Shown here: positions 9,158 to 19,517 of the stretch, piece by piece
Position numbering within the stretch: position 1 is the stretch's first letter
How the letters are laid out: every line of letters starts with the position of its first letter
Origin: Plakobranchus ocellatus
Lineage: Eukaryota > Mollusca > Gastropoda > Plakobranchidae
Length of the DNA stretch: 30,243 nucleotides
Direction of reading: 5' to 3'
Assembly (NCBI GenBank): GCA_019648995.1
Contig: BLXT01000663.1
Span: 2,165,200 to 2,195,442 of the forward strand
Translations under genes and position numbers: made by a program
Notes under the pieces: generated by a model
Databases searched by the model: none
Told to the model about the DNA's origin: nothing
What the model saw: the letters and a program-made list of their open reading frames with translations, nothing else

Positions 9158-9572
9158 GCTAACTGTGAAGCAGATCGAACGCCTTGGCCAAAAAGCGCAA
9201 GATCAAAATCATTCCTATTGGCAGGAGCTACAAGCGATTTCGTTACCGATCAAGAGAAGAGAAACGGTTACACAAATAGTGCCACTCTGCGTTCTTGGCT
9301 TTGATTCTTTATTTGGCACAACAAAGAGGCGCCCAGCGATTTCGTTACCGATCAAGAGAAGAGAAAGGGTTATACAATTAGTGCCAGTCTGCGTTCTTGG
9401 CTTTGAGTTTTTATTTGGCACAAGAAAGACGCGCACAGAAACTATCAAAAATGCCCTGAAGACTACTATTTTGCTTGTTGCGAACTGCTTTGTTGCCGAT
9501 TTTCGGGCAATGAGTCACGAAGACGTTACTGAATTTTTATGTCTAAACACTAGATCAGTGTGTTCGGTATAA
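9158..9572 (+). pseudogene. Open frame with in-frame 34-codon tandem duplication, unknown
   Basis: The frame has no ATG at its 5' end (it opens with TTG/CTA codons) and closes at TAA near 9570-9572. It contains two copies of a 34-residue unit starting ISLPIKRRE, continuing with CVLGF and SLFGT- or FLFGT-type motifs. The duplicated unit is exactly 102 nt, so the frame is kept through both copies. Many differences are conservative (T/R, L/V). I recognise no protein family. Lack of a start codon and AT-rich flanks suggest a gene relic, or a chance frame over a non-coding duplication. Confidence 0.25.
9234..9437. repeat. 102-bp tandem duplication
   Basis: Copy 1 spans 9234-9335 and copy 2 spans 9336-9437. 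Both begin GCGATTTCGTTACCGATCAA and share CTGCGTTCTTGGCTTTGA and TTTATTTGGCACAA. Around a dozen substitutions separate them. Confidence 0.9.
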
Positions 9573-9910
9573 AGCTAATGAAAAAAAAAAACAGCTGTGT
9601 TCAACAATTAGAATCTATTGTGATTCTCCCTGAGATACCCAAACCTGGATTTAGAAACATATTTTAAAGCGCAGTGTTCACAATTTATTGCTTAAGTTGA
9701 TGGTTTGCAACAGTATTATCACAAATTTAACTAGAGGCCTAACAAGCAACTGTGGATTTTGCCCATACATCATAGGAAAACTTTCGAATGAGGAAGTCAA
9801 CTTTAAAGAATCTATCTGAGCAACAGCAGTTCTAAGATCATATCGCATTTAAATTTCTATGCGGTGTCAGGGTTTGTTTTTTTTTTTTCTATTCTATAGA
9901 TCTGACAGTT

Positions 9911-9959
9911 ATTGGCAGCACTACAGTCTTACGCCCAAATGAATTGATCTGATGCGTTG
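9911..9959 (+). repeat. Dispersed 49-bp repeat, copy B
   Basis: Same orientation as the copy at 2113-2161. The three differences are G/A or C/A changes. The flanks do not match. Confidence 0.75.
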
Positions 9960-10167
9960 ACACTATTTAAGTTGTTTTTTTTTTCAGCTAAAAATTATTT
10001 AATGCAACAAAGCCTACTCCTAAACACCAAAAAATGGCCTTGCTTTTTTTCCAGAGGCACTAGGGTTTCTGTAAGTTTAAAACAAATTGGCTTTAAAAAC
10101 TGCATTAAAAAATCCTACCTACTTGCCGGCGATCGTTCCATAAGAAAACGATCTTTTTTATTTCTCT

Positions 10168-10260
10168 TTGTTTTATTCATTCATTCATTCATTCATTTAT
10201 CTACTAATTTATTCATTAATTAATTTATTTTTTTTTTATTGTTCATTTATTCATTCTAAC
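10168..10260. repeat. (ATTC)n / ATTT-rich simple sequence
   Basis: Five perfect ATTC units followed by degenerate ATTT/ATTAATT units and a T run. Confidence 0.8.
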
Positions 10261-11219
10261 CAATAGCTATCAGCACTGTTAGTTGACAAACCTCAACCAC
10301 AGATTTATTGTTTGCAGGCTAGTGTCATAAATGGGCTCTTTGTGTAAGGGGAGCAATCTAGAAAGTTACGAGCCTAAAAGTTGTTACCCAGATCTGATTG
10401 AGTTATCTCTCCTTTGCTGGGCAGTGTATGAACTGACTTTCCCTGAGCGCTGCATTCATCACTAGTTCATTGCACGCACGTATGCATCCTCTGCATGTCC
10501 ATCGTAGAGGGACTGTCTTTGATGATGATAAAAGTAATGTTGATTTGTTGTTCCTTGTTCAAATTTGAAAATAAAAGATAGTCCCTGTGACGCCTATGTG
10601 CCAATGAGCACTTACTTTTAAATAATCGTTTTTCTATTAAATGATTCATAAGAGATATTGGGTTTTTTTTTTTTTAATGTCTAATCAGTTTGTTGTGTGT
10701 GTGTGTGTGGGGGGGGGGTTAATAAAAAATTATTTTTCCTGTAGAATATATATACTCTATATACCAGCCAATGATCTGTTATTTAACAGAATGTTTTGAT
10801 TGTTTTCTACGTTAGAAGTTTGTAGCCTACACTCTGTATTGAGGCTAACTCCAAAAAGATTTTTAAATTTTTTTTTGTTGTCGTTGTAATATGTAGTACA
10901 CCTTACGAAAGACCCACATTTAGACTTATCTAAATGTGTCGATACTAGATGTAGTCTAGAGGTGTTCGAGAGGCAATGGCAATATTATGAATATTTCATT
11001 ACAAATTAGAACCACCCTTCTTTTAAAATAAAACCTCCATGTTTAACATTAAACTCATGATTAAATGTTTAAAAAAAGGATGATGAAGCCCCATATGAAT
11101 CTAATTTGAAGAAAACAAATGCATTGAACACGAAGCCTTATAAAGTCAGAGCCAACCTAGCTCTCCCTCTTTTGGTTTACAAGGGGGCACAATTTACATT
11201 GACGAGTACCAATGCCTAC

Positions 11220-11251
11220 TGTTTTGTTTTGTTTTGTTTTGTTTTGTTTTT
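11220..11251. repeat. (TTTTG)n simple repeat
   Basis: Six tandem TTTTG units. Confidence 0.85.
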
Positions 11252-12330
11252 CATCGATGATTACTGCTAAATTTCAGCTTAAATGTTATGTTTTTAACAA
11301 TAAACAAAACCAAAAATGTTAATCATTTATGAACTGAAACGCTGAACAAAAACAAAAAAAAAATCAATTATCGGTTTTTAAAATATAGAACAACTCTGTA
11401 ATGTAAATTGACAGGAAACAAATCATCGTGGGAAGTAACTGCATGCGTGTGCTATTTTAAATCGCTCCCAAATTAACGATTAAAACGTTGCAACGCTTTA
11501 GAAAGGAAAGACTTAATAATAACAATATGAAAGCAACAAATATGCTTCACATCACATGTTTATTCAAATTTTCTCTCGACTTCACAACACAAAAAAAAAA
11601 AAAACGAGATAAATCATTGTAGTGAAAAAAAAAAAAGGGAGTACAATTTAATTGATATCAAATTCCTTATAAATTAATTTGAGGCAAACACGATAAATCA
11701 AAAGAAAAAAATAGTTACATTCATATATACTCTCCAGATGTTTTATTTAGAAGTTATTTTGTATCGTGAATCCCATCTTTCAATTTTTGCCACAGGCATT
11801 CCTCAATTTCCTTGTCACTGTTCCTGCCAAATATGTTGCCAGTTACAAAAATCTTGTATATCTCTTCTGACCCTCACCATCTTCTTCCCCAAACACACGC
11901 GTAAAAACACACCCGCGCACACACACACACTAACATACCCATTCGTTTACTTTAAATCACCCATTTTCTGCTCGAAATAATAATTATGTATAATTGTATA
12001 TGAAAGCGATAAAACAATAAAATCACTGTCATTATTTACGTAGAAAGTTGCACATACTTGGTAAACTCAATAGGTGTATTTCTATTCTTTAAAGAATGTT
12101 AACACCATCTGAGAGTGATTAATGGACGCATTAGAAAGCATGCTAGATCCTACCGTTTTAGATACCAGCGTTTTTTTTTCTTTTTTTGTATGTGTGTGTG
12201 TTTGTGTTCAAGATTTTAAAACCAGTAATAATTGTTGAAATTTGTCGTTAGTTGTAAAAGTTTAAGCAAAAAGATGACCATCTATTTTTAAGAGCAGAGT
12301 AATTCGTGTAGTGTGAAATCGCATGTTACA

Positions 12331-12483
<153 letters not shown>

Positions 12484-12579
12484 GATTGATCTTTTACCTA
12501 AAGCCTCCATGGACACTCATGCTATATGTTCAGGTTTACAGAGAGCAGTTATCTTAATAAAAGTGACTACCGTTACATC

Positions 12580-14469
12580 TCACCAAAAAATTAGTTGAAA
12601 CTTTCGAAGCAGGTAACGACCTATTCTTAGCAGTCTGCCGCCCACTCGGCCCCACGCCCATCTTTCTGTCTCTGAAGCGCTGGTGTTGTTGTTTCTGTTG
12701 GCATTGCTGTCTGCAGTAGGGTTACGCCGCCGGCGATACCGTCTTGAGTCCTTTTGTCTTTGAGAGTGTTTTGCAACCTTCCTATTGCGGTGCCTGGCGG
12801 ACGCAGCTGGATGTTTTCGGTCGTGTCTTGCTGCATGTCGCTTGCTTGAATTGTCCAAACCCCTAGAAATTCTCTTCCTTGGCCGTCTCTTCACAAGCAA
12901 GCTGATGTTTTTTCCTTGCTTTTTTATAATATTAATATCTTCGCGGCGTCTTTTCCGCGGGACTGACTTACCATGGTAGGGCACGACGATTCGCACGGGT
13001 GTTTTATGTTTACGGTGAGCAGCTCTTGGAGATTTGTAGTGATTCTGCTGTAGATAGTTTTGATACTCACCAGATATATCAGTGGAACATCTTGGCTCCG
13101 ATTTAACCACCACAACTGCTGAAGCTTTCCCACTAATGTTGTTTTCTTTCTCCCCGTCCTCTCCATTCTCTCTCACCCCCCTTTTCTCCTTTCGATCTGC
13201 AGAATTGTCTTTCAAAGTAGAACTGTTTGTCTCAAAGTCCTCTTCCACTCCTTTCTGTTGATTTTTCATTCGTTCCCCTACAGGTATAAAACTTGTTTGA
13301 CATACTTCATCCCTATGTGTTTTAGTAATTCTATGCGTTTGATTAATCACGGGCCCCAATCCGTTATTACCTTTTGTATTCTCTGAATACTCTTGTATAG
13401 TTTCATTCTGAGTTTCACCTGCCGCTGGTCTCTTGTTTTTACCTTTGCATCTGTTTATTTTTGTTTTGGGTGCAGAATCTTCTCCGTTCACAGCTTTTTC
13501 GGGTGCGCAATCGCTCTTTACTTTGCAGAGAATATTCTTGCGTGCTGATGCATGTACGTGCTCAGGCCTTGTAGTTTTCTCGTCAAAGTTCTCTTCTCTA
13601 CAGTCGGCAGGGATACCAGGAAGACTCTTCACCAAATTCCGACAAATATCATTGATATTTAGAGGGTCGTCTTTAATCTCATCATTACCCTTATCAAAAC
13701 TCTCAGTGGTGACAGTGTTTTTTTGCTTCAATATAGAGTCATACGTGTGTTTTAATAGTGCTTCCGGTTCCAGTTGGTGTCTCCTTTCTGGTGAATCATC
13801 CCTGCCTCGTCTGTTGCGTCGCTTTGGTCCCTTGGACAGTCTTCTGGCTCTCTTCTTGTTCTGCTTTTTAGAGACTTTCCTTCGCCGAGAAGATAAACCT
13901 CGTTTCCGCCGAGTGACTCGCTTCTTCCGGGTTTTAGTTTTTCTCTTTTTTCGAGGTTTTCTTCCAGATTTTCTATTCCTTGTGCTGTTTTGAGGTTTTC
14001 CACGTCTCGATTTACGTCGACTTTTGCACTGGGTCCGTTCTCTGGCACGTTTGTTAAGCTTGCCACTGTAATTTTTAACCTTTTTAGATTTAAAAGTGAC
14101 AAAATCAATAAGACTACTGCGTAATTTCTTATTACCAATCGTTCGCCTTAATCGGGTTGTGCATGATTGAGTAAGTGGCACTAAAGGTGTAGCTTTCTTT
14201 TTCATAACTGGCCTCCGTACTATGTCCAAATCTAAATCTATATCTATACCTTTCTTCCTGTTATCATTGGCATTAGATTTTGTGTTCTCATGGTGTAAAT
14301 CCAACCTGGAAGACTGCAACTTTGAGAAGAGTATTGCTTTGTGAAGCAGTGGCCATGAGTCTGGGTACTGAACTGGTCGAGATTTGTGAATAGGAGAGCC
14401 AAGCTTCAGGCGTGTTCTGGCCGCAACAGAATCGTCTGCTAGCAGCTTCAATGGCAAACCTTTCGGCAT
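12580..14469 (-). CDS. Intronless Lys/Arg-rich, probably nuclear protein of unknown family (629 aa)
   Basis: A 629-codon uninterrupted frame, far longer than any other here, in an AT-rich region where chance frames stay near 100 codons. The ATG at 14469 is preceded in frame by a TGA 12-15 nt upstream; the stop is TGA at 12582-12580. Residues 1-125 are mixed, with LPLKLLADDS and DLHHEN segments. Residues 126-230 are dominated by Lys/Arg runs (KPRKKRKTKTRKKR) ending in an SP site (DDSPERR). Residues 231-500 are polar and acidic-to-neutral with a few Cys. Residues 501-580 are again basic (PRKRRRED, KRRPRKR). The tail after a Thr/Asn-rich linker is hydrophobic-basic (RLLRIGRYLLRKF). VKSEP at 455-459 fits a SUMO-acceptor motif. 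Multiple NLS-like runs imply nuclear, possibly nucleic-acid- or chromatin-binding. There is no recognised domain, signal peptide or membrane helix. It could be a lineage-specific germline or chromatin protein. The product is unidentified. Confidence 0.72.
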   Translation of the reverse strand: MPKGLPLKLLADDSVAARTRLKLGSPIHKSRPVQYPDSWPLLHKAILFSKLQSSRLDLHHENTKSNANDNRKKGIDIDLDLDIVRRPVMKKKATPLVPLTQSCTTRLRRTIGNKKLRSSLIDFVTFKSKKVKNYSGKLNKRARERTQCKSRRKSRRGKPQNSTRNRKSGRKPRKKRKTKTRKKRVTRRKRGLSSRRRKVSKKQNKKRARRLSKGPKRRNRRGRDDSPERRHQLEPEALLKHTYDSILKQKNTVTTESFDKGNDEIKDDPLNINDICRNLVKSLPGIPADCREENFDEKTTRPEHVHASARKNILCKVKSDCAPEKAVNGEDSAPKTKINRCKGKNKRPAAGETQNETIQEYSENTKGNNGLGPVINQTHRITKTHRDEVCQTSFIPVGERMKNQQKGVEEDFETNSSTLKDNSADRKEKRGVRENGEDGEKENNISGKASAVVVVKSEPRCSTDISGEYQNYLQQNHYKSPRAAHRKHKTPVRIVVPYHGKSVPRKRRREDINIIKKQGKNISLLVKRRPRKRISRGLDNSSKRHAARHDRKHPAASARHRNRKVAKHSQRQKDSRRYRRRRNPTADSNANRNNNTSASETERWAWGRVGGRLLRIGRYLLRKFQLIFW

Positions 14470-15436
14470 CGCTCTAAAATTTCAAACGACTGATACTTAC
14501 AGATATTTATGTAAAATGATATACTTTCTAATTCAGGTTTAATTTTTTTTTTCGTTATTCTATGCATTCAAATTCTAGATCTGTTCTAATTCCAAGAGCT
14601 TGTCCACCATTGTGAAGCTACGGTCTTGAAATCCAGATATGGGTCTTATGAAAGATATTCAAGTCAATTCACGTTATCAGATTGTTCACGACGCTTTACT
14701 CCAAAGTTATTAGCAGAAAAAAACTTATTCGAAAATAATATGTATAATTGTTATATCTTTGATCGGAAGTATTAGGTTGGGTTGAGATTTATTTATCTAG
14801 ATCTAGAGGTCTAGATCTAATTATATAGGCTTGTGCCACCTAAATCACGTAAGCTCAGCCTTATTGGATTTGTAACTTCCTCTAAGGAAAAATCATGACG
14901 TGGACATTCTTACAACTTCGTTGACGCTTTACCTTAGAGAGTAACTCAGCAAAACAAAGAAATTCTAGGGTCGTTTTTATCCTTAAAAAAAACCAACATA
15001 AACCTATATAAAACTACATGTATAAAGAGCTAGGCCAACAAATAAACGAATAGGGAAACCTCAAAAGTACACAACCCATATGCATTGGCAGGTAGGTGCA
15101 TAAAAATGTGGTGTTGGGGATAGGAGCATTTATTTATTTTCTTTTTTTTTTAAGAAGCATTTTGTTTAAAAAAAAAAAAAAAATTTAAGAGCGGGAAAAA
15201 GGAAATTTTAACGATCGTCAGCGATTGAAACCGGAATAACTTTCAAGTTTTTTTTTATCGTTTTTTTTTTCTTTGTCTGTTTTTTTTCTGTTTACCCTGT
15301 TCGTTTATTTTTTTAGCTTAGGGCACATTATTTTTATTTCATACCGTGCGCATATGCAGATCTAGATTCTAGGGTTCACTTCAATCTAATTGTTTAAAGC
15401 GGCATCTCATGTCGACATTTGGATTATTTATACTAC

Positions 15437-15437
<1 letters not shown>
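14470..15437. other. Upstream flank of the basic-protein gene; no gene recognised
   Basis: Promoter and 5' UTR of the minus-strand gene are expected here. No clear TATA box was seen. On the minus strand, a GTAAGT donor-like word about 30 nt upstream of the ATG and a weak TTTTAG acceptor right next to it could reflect a 5' UTR intron, but this is weak. TCTAGATCTAG words cluster at 14796-14818, and A/T runs occur at 15140-15180 and 15245-15310. Confidence 0.4.
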
Positions 15438-15492
<55 letters not shown>

Positions 15493-15592
15493 ATCTCTCT
15501 CTCTCTCTCTATCTTTATCTCTCTCTCTCTTTCTCTCTCTCTCTATCTTTATCTCTCTCTCTCTTTCTCTCTCTCTATATCTCTATCTCTCT

Positions 15593-15629
<37 letters not shown>

Positions 15630-15640
15630 TATCTCTTTCC
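15438..15640. repeat. CT-rich microsatellite with TATCTTTATC interruptions
   Basis: About 200 bp of CT dinucleotides broken at intervals by ATCTTTAT and TTCT variants, indicating a higher-order repeat of interrupted blocks. All three plus-strand frames stay open across it because CT repeats have no stop codons; none is a gene. Confidence 0.97.
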
Positions 15641-15919
15641 TATACTCTGAGACATGAACTAATATAATATTGAATCGCACGGCATTAAAAGAATATGTGT
15701 AAGCGCTGCAAAACCTCCGAGATGAAATTTTGAGGATAGATTTAATAAGTACTGCTTGCACATCACTTTTTTCAGGGTTACTATAGTATTATGTATAGTC
15801 ACTGCAGCTGAACATCCTTAAACAACAAAACAAAACAAGAAATAATAAAAAGAAAACAAAAACAAACAAAAAAATGTTTTTCAACACCGATTTAAACTGA
15901 AGTTATATCAAACCCGTAC

Positions 15920-16348
15920 AGAAACTTGACAATTTGTTGGATATTGATAAAGCATTACGTGAAATAGAGAAAACCCTGTGGGCGAGTTACATAGGAACTT
16001 GACAATTTGTTGGATATTGATAGAGGAAACCCTGTGGGCGAGTTACATAGGAGCTTGACAATTTGTTGGATATTGATAGAGGAAACCCTGTGGGCGAGTT
16101 ACATAGGAACTTGACAATTTGTTGGATACTGATAGAGAAAACCCTGTTGGCGAGTTACATAGGAACTTGACAATTTGTTGGATACTGATAAAGAAAACCC
16201 TGTGGGCGAGTTACATAGGAACTTGACAATTTGTTGGATACTGATAAAGAAAACCCTGTGGGCGAGTTACATAGGAACTTGAAAATTTCTTCGATACTGA
16301 TAAAGCATTACGTGAAATAGAGGAAACCCTGTGGGTGAGTTACAAAAG
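15920..16348. repeat. Minisatellite: five 56-bp units flanked by two 74-bp units
   Basis: Seven head-to-tail units of the form GAACTTGACAATTTGTTGG, then ATAYTGATARAG, then AAACCCTGTGGGCGAGTTACA. The inner five are 56 bp. The first and last carry an extra 18-bp block containing GCATTACGTGAAATAGA. Inner units are almost identical, while the last unit has several unique changes. Confidence 0.95.
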
Positions 16349-16609
16349 GGCTTTCTTACCTCCGCCTCTCATGGTTAAGGCGGAAGAAAATACAGCAATG
16401 CAGGCGTACGTGTGGGTGCGGCTGCAGTCAAAGCTTTATTTATTTATTTATTCATTTTTAACATCTTGACTTCACAAGCTAATTCCTTCGATCATTCTTA
16501 AGCAAACAGATATCAAACACATCATACATTATAGTTTTCAAAATAATTATGTAAATCACCCTTTCTTTTTCTCATACCCCAGCTTTTGCTCTTTCATTGC
16601 TGCCCACGG

Positions 16610-16613
<4 letters not shown>
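16349..16613. other. Intergenic, nothing recognised
   Basis: Short stretch with a TTTA-rich patch at about 16437-16460. No gene or structured element was seen. Confidence 0.6.

Positions 16614-16675
<62 letters not shown>
16614..16675. repeat. (TC)n microsatellite
   Basis: About 30 uninterrupted TC dinucleotides. Confidence 0.97.
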
Positions 16676-16677
<2 letters not shown>

Positions 16678-18846
16678 CTCGCTCGCTCTGGATCTCTCTA
16701 AAAAAGATACGCGCAAAGGAATGAAAGCAAAATGCGCATCAATTTTTTTTTAATACTGCACCGTTCCCTTCCATGCTATCTGTGTCAGTTGGTTTGTGTA
16801 TAGATGTGTGTGTGTGTGTGTGTGTTTATTTTTTATTCTCGCGGAATAAGATAAATTGTTCCACCTTGATCAAAATTTTTAAAAATAGGTTAATTAACCG
16901 GCCGCAGGCAATGATACCGGTATAAGACATAAATCTGGATCTAGACCCTGGACAGGAATTAAGGCAACCAAAGCTTACTATGGAAACGGGGGTAAATGCG
17001 CATTAGCACGAAAGCATATGCGGTGTAGCACCGGCCAAAAGCCACCTGATTGGTTCAATGAAGCCGAGTTTTCCGTTGGCAATTCTATTCAAAGCCTAAA
17101 AATTTGGGTTCAGAAAAAAGAAAAAAAAACATAACTTGACTCTAACGTCTCACCAAGTTAAAACAATGATTCTATCCATACCACTTCTGTTGTTAACTGC
17201 TTAATTGCGACATATGATATTTCTCCCCCATGCTAGCCTCTGTTCAGACACAAAGATAGTCATACTTGCGTCATATTTGTTAGAATTAATTTATGCTTTT
17301 TCCCGTGTCTTTATTTTCATTAATTTGGTGGTACCTTTTAAAATTATGATGCGAGCTTTACTTTGATAGCCGTTCTTGCAGGCTAATTACATTGAAAACT
17401 TGTCCAGATTGCGTGTGCAGATCTTTCGAATTCACTTATATTGTGTGAAATAGCATCAGCAAAGAAAATAAAATGAAAAAATAACAATAGAAGAACAACC
17501 TTTGTCTTTATTTACTCTTTGTCTTTCCGATGTTCGCTTACTTTTCAACAAGATCATAATATTGTTGTTATGAATGACACCATGACGAACTTTTAAAGAA
17601 GGCAAACTGTAAACACTTTGAGCGTCCCAAAGAAAGCTGGTCTACAATATGTACATCATTTTTATTAAGAAGAAGGCTTAAGTGTTTGTGTGTGTGTGTG
17701 TGTGTGTGTGTTATCCCTCGATTTCACGGTGGCTCAGCAAATCAGCACAAAGCTCATTCAGTCGAAGACATCACTGTGAATCAATGGACAACTATTGATT
17801 CATCCTAAAGTAGAGTAAGACACCCTAAGCTTGATTCAGGAACAAGTTTTATATGGGTTTATTACATATCTCCCTATTTAGCTCTATACTCAAAACTGTC
17901 TGCAAGACGCTTATGATTTAATCATCGTAAACTTGAATAGTGACGTCAATGTTCATCTTTTGCGGTTCGAGCCATCATTAAGAGCAGACTGTGTGTTTTT
18001 TATTTCTTTAACAGTTTACAACCAGCTATATGCACTGTAGGTGTGACCAGACAAAAAAAAAGATAAAATTTGACAAGACATTATACAGAAAACTTAGAAA
18101 ATAATTGAGTGGGTGCATAAGGAATTGACACTGGCATATCGACTTGTTCCATGAAAGTTTCTAAAAAGATGTCACTTTTAATTTTGTAACTGTTCTGGAT
18201 CATTCACAAGCTATTTTCTATTAGCCTATTGCCATGCATCAGCCCTTCTTATCATCAGCTTATTGGTGAGCATGAGTCACGAAAACGTTTGTAGGTTTTC
18301 CCCCAAAAAAGACATTCATGTTTTTGAAAATGACTTTGTAATAAACCGGAACCTATTATCTTTCATCCTAAGCTAAATTTAGAGACCCGCGTTATTCCTT
18401 TTTTTTCATTCATTAATTCATGCATTATGACAACGTTGTCGAAAATGTAACTGGTCGGTATTGACAAGCAATCGTATATTTAGCGTAAAAAAAAAACCCT
18501 GCCTCTCTGCTTATCAAGTTACAACGACTATCAATTTAGAAACTGTAACTCTCTCTCTCTTTCTTCAGTTTCAACAGCCTTATTCCCGAACGATAAGCTC
18601 AAAATTATTGGTAATTTTTATGATCACGAGAGCCTGTAAAAACAAGCATTCATCGTTCTGTACGATTAAGAAGCAAAGTGATGAGAAGCAAAAGGGACGG
18701 CCTGGAGTGTAGATGAGCTAAGTGGCAAATAAAGAGGGGTGGGCAAGAATGAATTAGGTAATAAGGTAAATTTAGATTTATTCGATGGGGAGAGCTTTAA
18801 ATGCTGAGAGAAAACGGCTCCACCGATGTTGTGGGAAGAAAAGTGT
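16676..18846. other. Intergenic region, no gene recognised
   Basis: Contains (TG)n tracts at 16805-16825 and 17688-17711. A slightly GC-richer island at about 16895-17090 includes ACCGGCC words and a CTGATTGGTT CCAAT-type box near 17047-17056; it could be regulatory or hold a noncoding exon, but there is no direct support. The 83-codon frame at 18461-18712 resembles no family and lacks flanking splice signals. Confidence 0.5.
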
Positions 18847-18868
18847 GGGGGTGGTGGTGGGGGGTTGG
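18847..18868 (+). other. G-rich tract with quadruplex potential
   Basis: Five G, then TGG twice, then a T, six G, TT and GG: four or more guanine runs within 22 nt, about 65 bp before the assembly gap. Confidence 0.6.
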
Positions 18869-18932
18869 CTATATGCTTAGATAACTTACATAAGCCTACA
18901 TGCGAGGTGGGCTAGGCTAGGATCCTCTGGGC

Positions 18933-18961
18933 NNNNNNNNNNNNNNNNNNNNNNNNNNNNN
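18933..18961. other. Assembly gap (29 N) next to a G14 homopolymer
   Basis: 29 undetermined bases followed directly by 14 G (18962-18975). The gap length may not be the real length. G-rich sequence on both sides suggests a sequencing dropout. Confidence 0.99.
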
Positions 18962-19091
18962 GGGGGGGGGGGGGGTTCGTTTTTTGTTCGACGGACCTCT
19001 CTTTCGTTCTAATGATAGATAGGCCTCAATAAAAAGGGGCAGATTTATATTAATGTTCGTTCCGATATAGAAGCGTTACAATATTCAAGAG

Positions 19092-19097
19092 CACGTG
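19092..19097. promoter_or_regulatory. Palindromic E-box CACGTG
   Basis: CACGTG about 420 bp upstream of the SREBP start codon. This is a binding site for bHLH-zip factors such as USF or Myc/Max; a palindromic hexamer can also occur by chance. Confidence 0.3.
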
Positions 19098-19401
19098 AAT
19101 GCTGGCCGAACTGTTTACATTGCCTTACTGGGCCCGATTATACATCTCCTAACAACAGCATCTTTTTCAAACAGCGGCCTAAAATGCAAGAATATTAATT
19201 AAGTTGTTTTTTTTCGGCGAAGGCAAATCATTTTGTTTAACGTTGAGCTTATGCCTCTTTTATCGCATCACAAGGTTACTCAAATGATTCATACTTTTTG
19301 TTTTCAAGTTAACGTTACTAGTAGCCTAGACCTTAGGATTGACCTTAGCTTAGAGGTCCTGACCTCTCTCTGATGAGGGGTGAACTTTACGATACGATTA
19401 C

Positions 19402-19407
19402 CACGTG
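19402..19407. promoter_or_regulatory. Palindromic E-box CACGTG
   Basis: Second CACGTG, about 110 bp upstream of the SREBP start and 44 bp upstream of the SRE-like site. SREBP itself can bind some E-boxes because of its Tyr in the basic region (established for mammalian SREBP-1). Confidence 0.35.
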
Positions 19408-19450
19408 TTGGTGTGCTAAAAATAGCCTAACGCAGATAGGATGACGAAAA

Positions 19451-19483
19451 ATCACCTCATGCGATTCTGATCGCTGATTGGCT
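19451..19483 (+). promoter_or_regulatory. Candidate sterol regulatory element plus NF-Y (CCAAT) box upstream of SREBP
   Basis: ATCACCTCAT (19451-19460) fits the SREBP consensus YCAYNYCAY at every position of TCACCTCAT. After 13 nt comes CTGATTGGCT (19474-19483), an inverted CCAAT box matching the NF-Y consensus. SRE and NF-Y sites at short fixed spacing are established in mammalian SREBP target promoters, including the gene for SREBP-2 itself. The module lies only about 45-70 bp upstream of the ATG, so it works as a promoter element only if transcription starts very close to the ATG. Confidence 0.4.
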
Positions 19484-19517
19484 AGGTGTTGTGGTGCTAC
19501 GCTCGATGAAAACAACC

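Larger units (their letters stand above)
9573..12330. other. AT-rich intergenic region, no gene recognised
   Basis: Holds a second copy of the 49-bp dispersed repeat (9911-9959), ATTC/ATTT-type simple sequence (about 10168-10260), a TG/G run (about 10692-10720), a (TTTTG)n run (about 11220-11250) and a CA-rich patch (about 11905-11930). The open frames are short, AT-driven and unconvincing. Confidence 0.6.

Noticed and set aside
9215-9448. 77-codon minus-strand frame over the 102-bp duplication
   Set aside because: It is the antisense reading of the same duplication and lacks any other support.
13433-13993. 186-codon plus-strand frame rich in Phe, Leu and Ser
   Set aside because: It is antisense to the Lys/Arg codons of the basic-protein gene; such codons read on the other strand give Phe/Leu/Ser-rich frames without stops.
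13752-14138. 128-codon minus-strand frame inside the basic-protein gene
   Set aside because: It overlaps the 629-codon frame out of phase and starts with no supporting context.
15390-15761. Four overlapping Ser/Leu- or Arg/Glu-rich frames
   Set aside because: They are readings of a CT array, which lacks stop codons in every frame.
17963-17975. GGTTCGAGCC resembling a tRNA B box
   Set aside because: No A box upstream and no cloverleaf could be folded.
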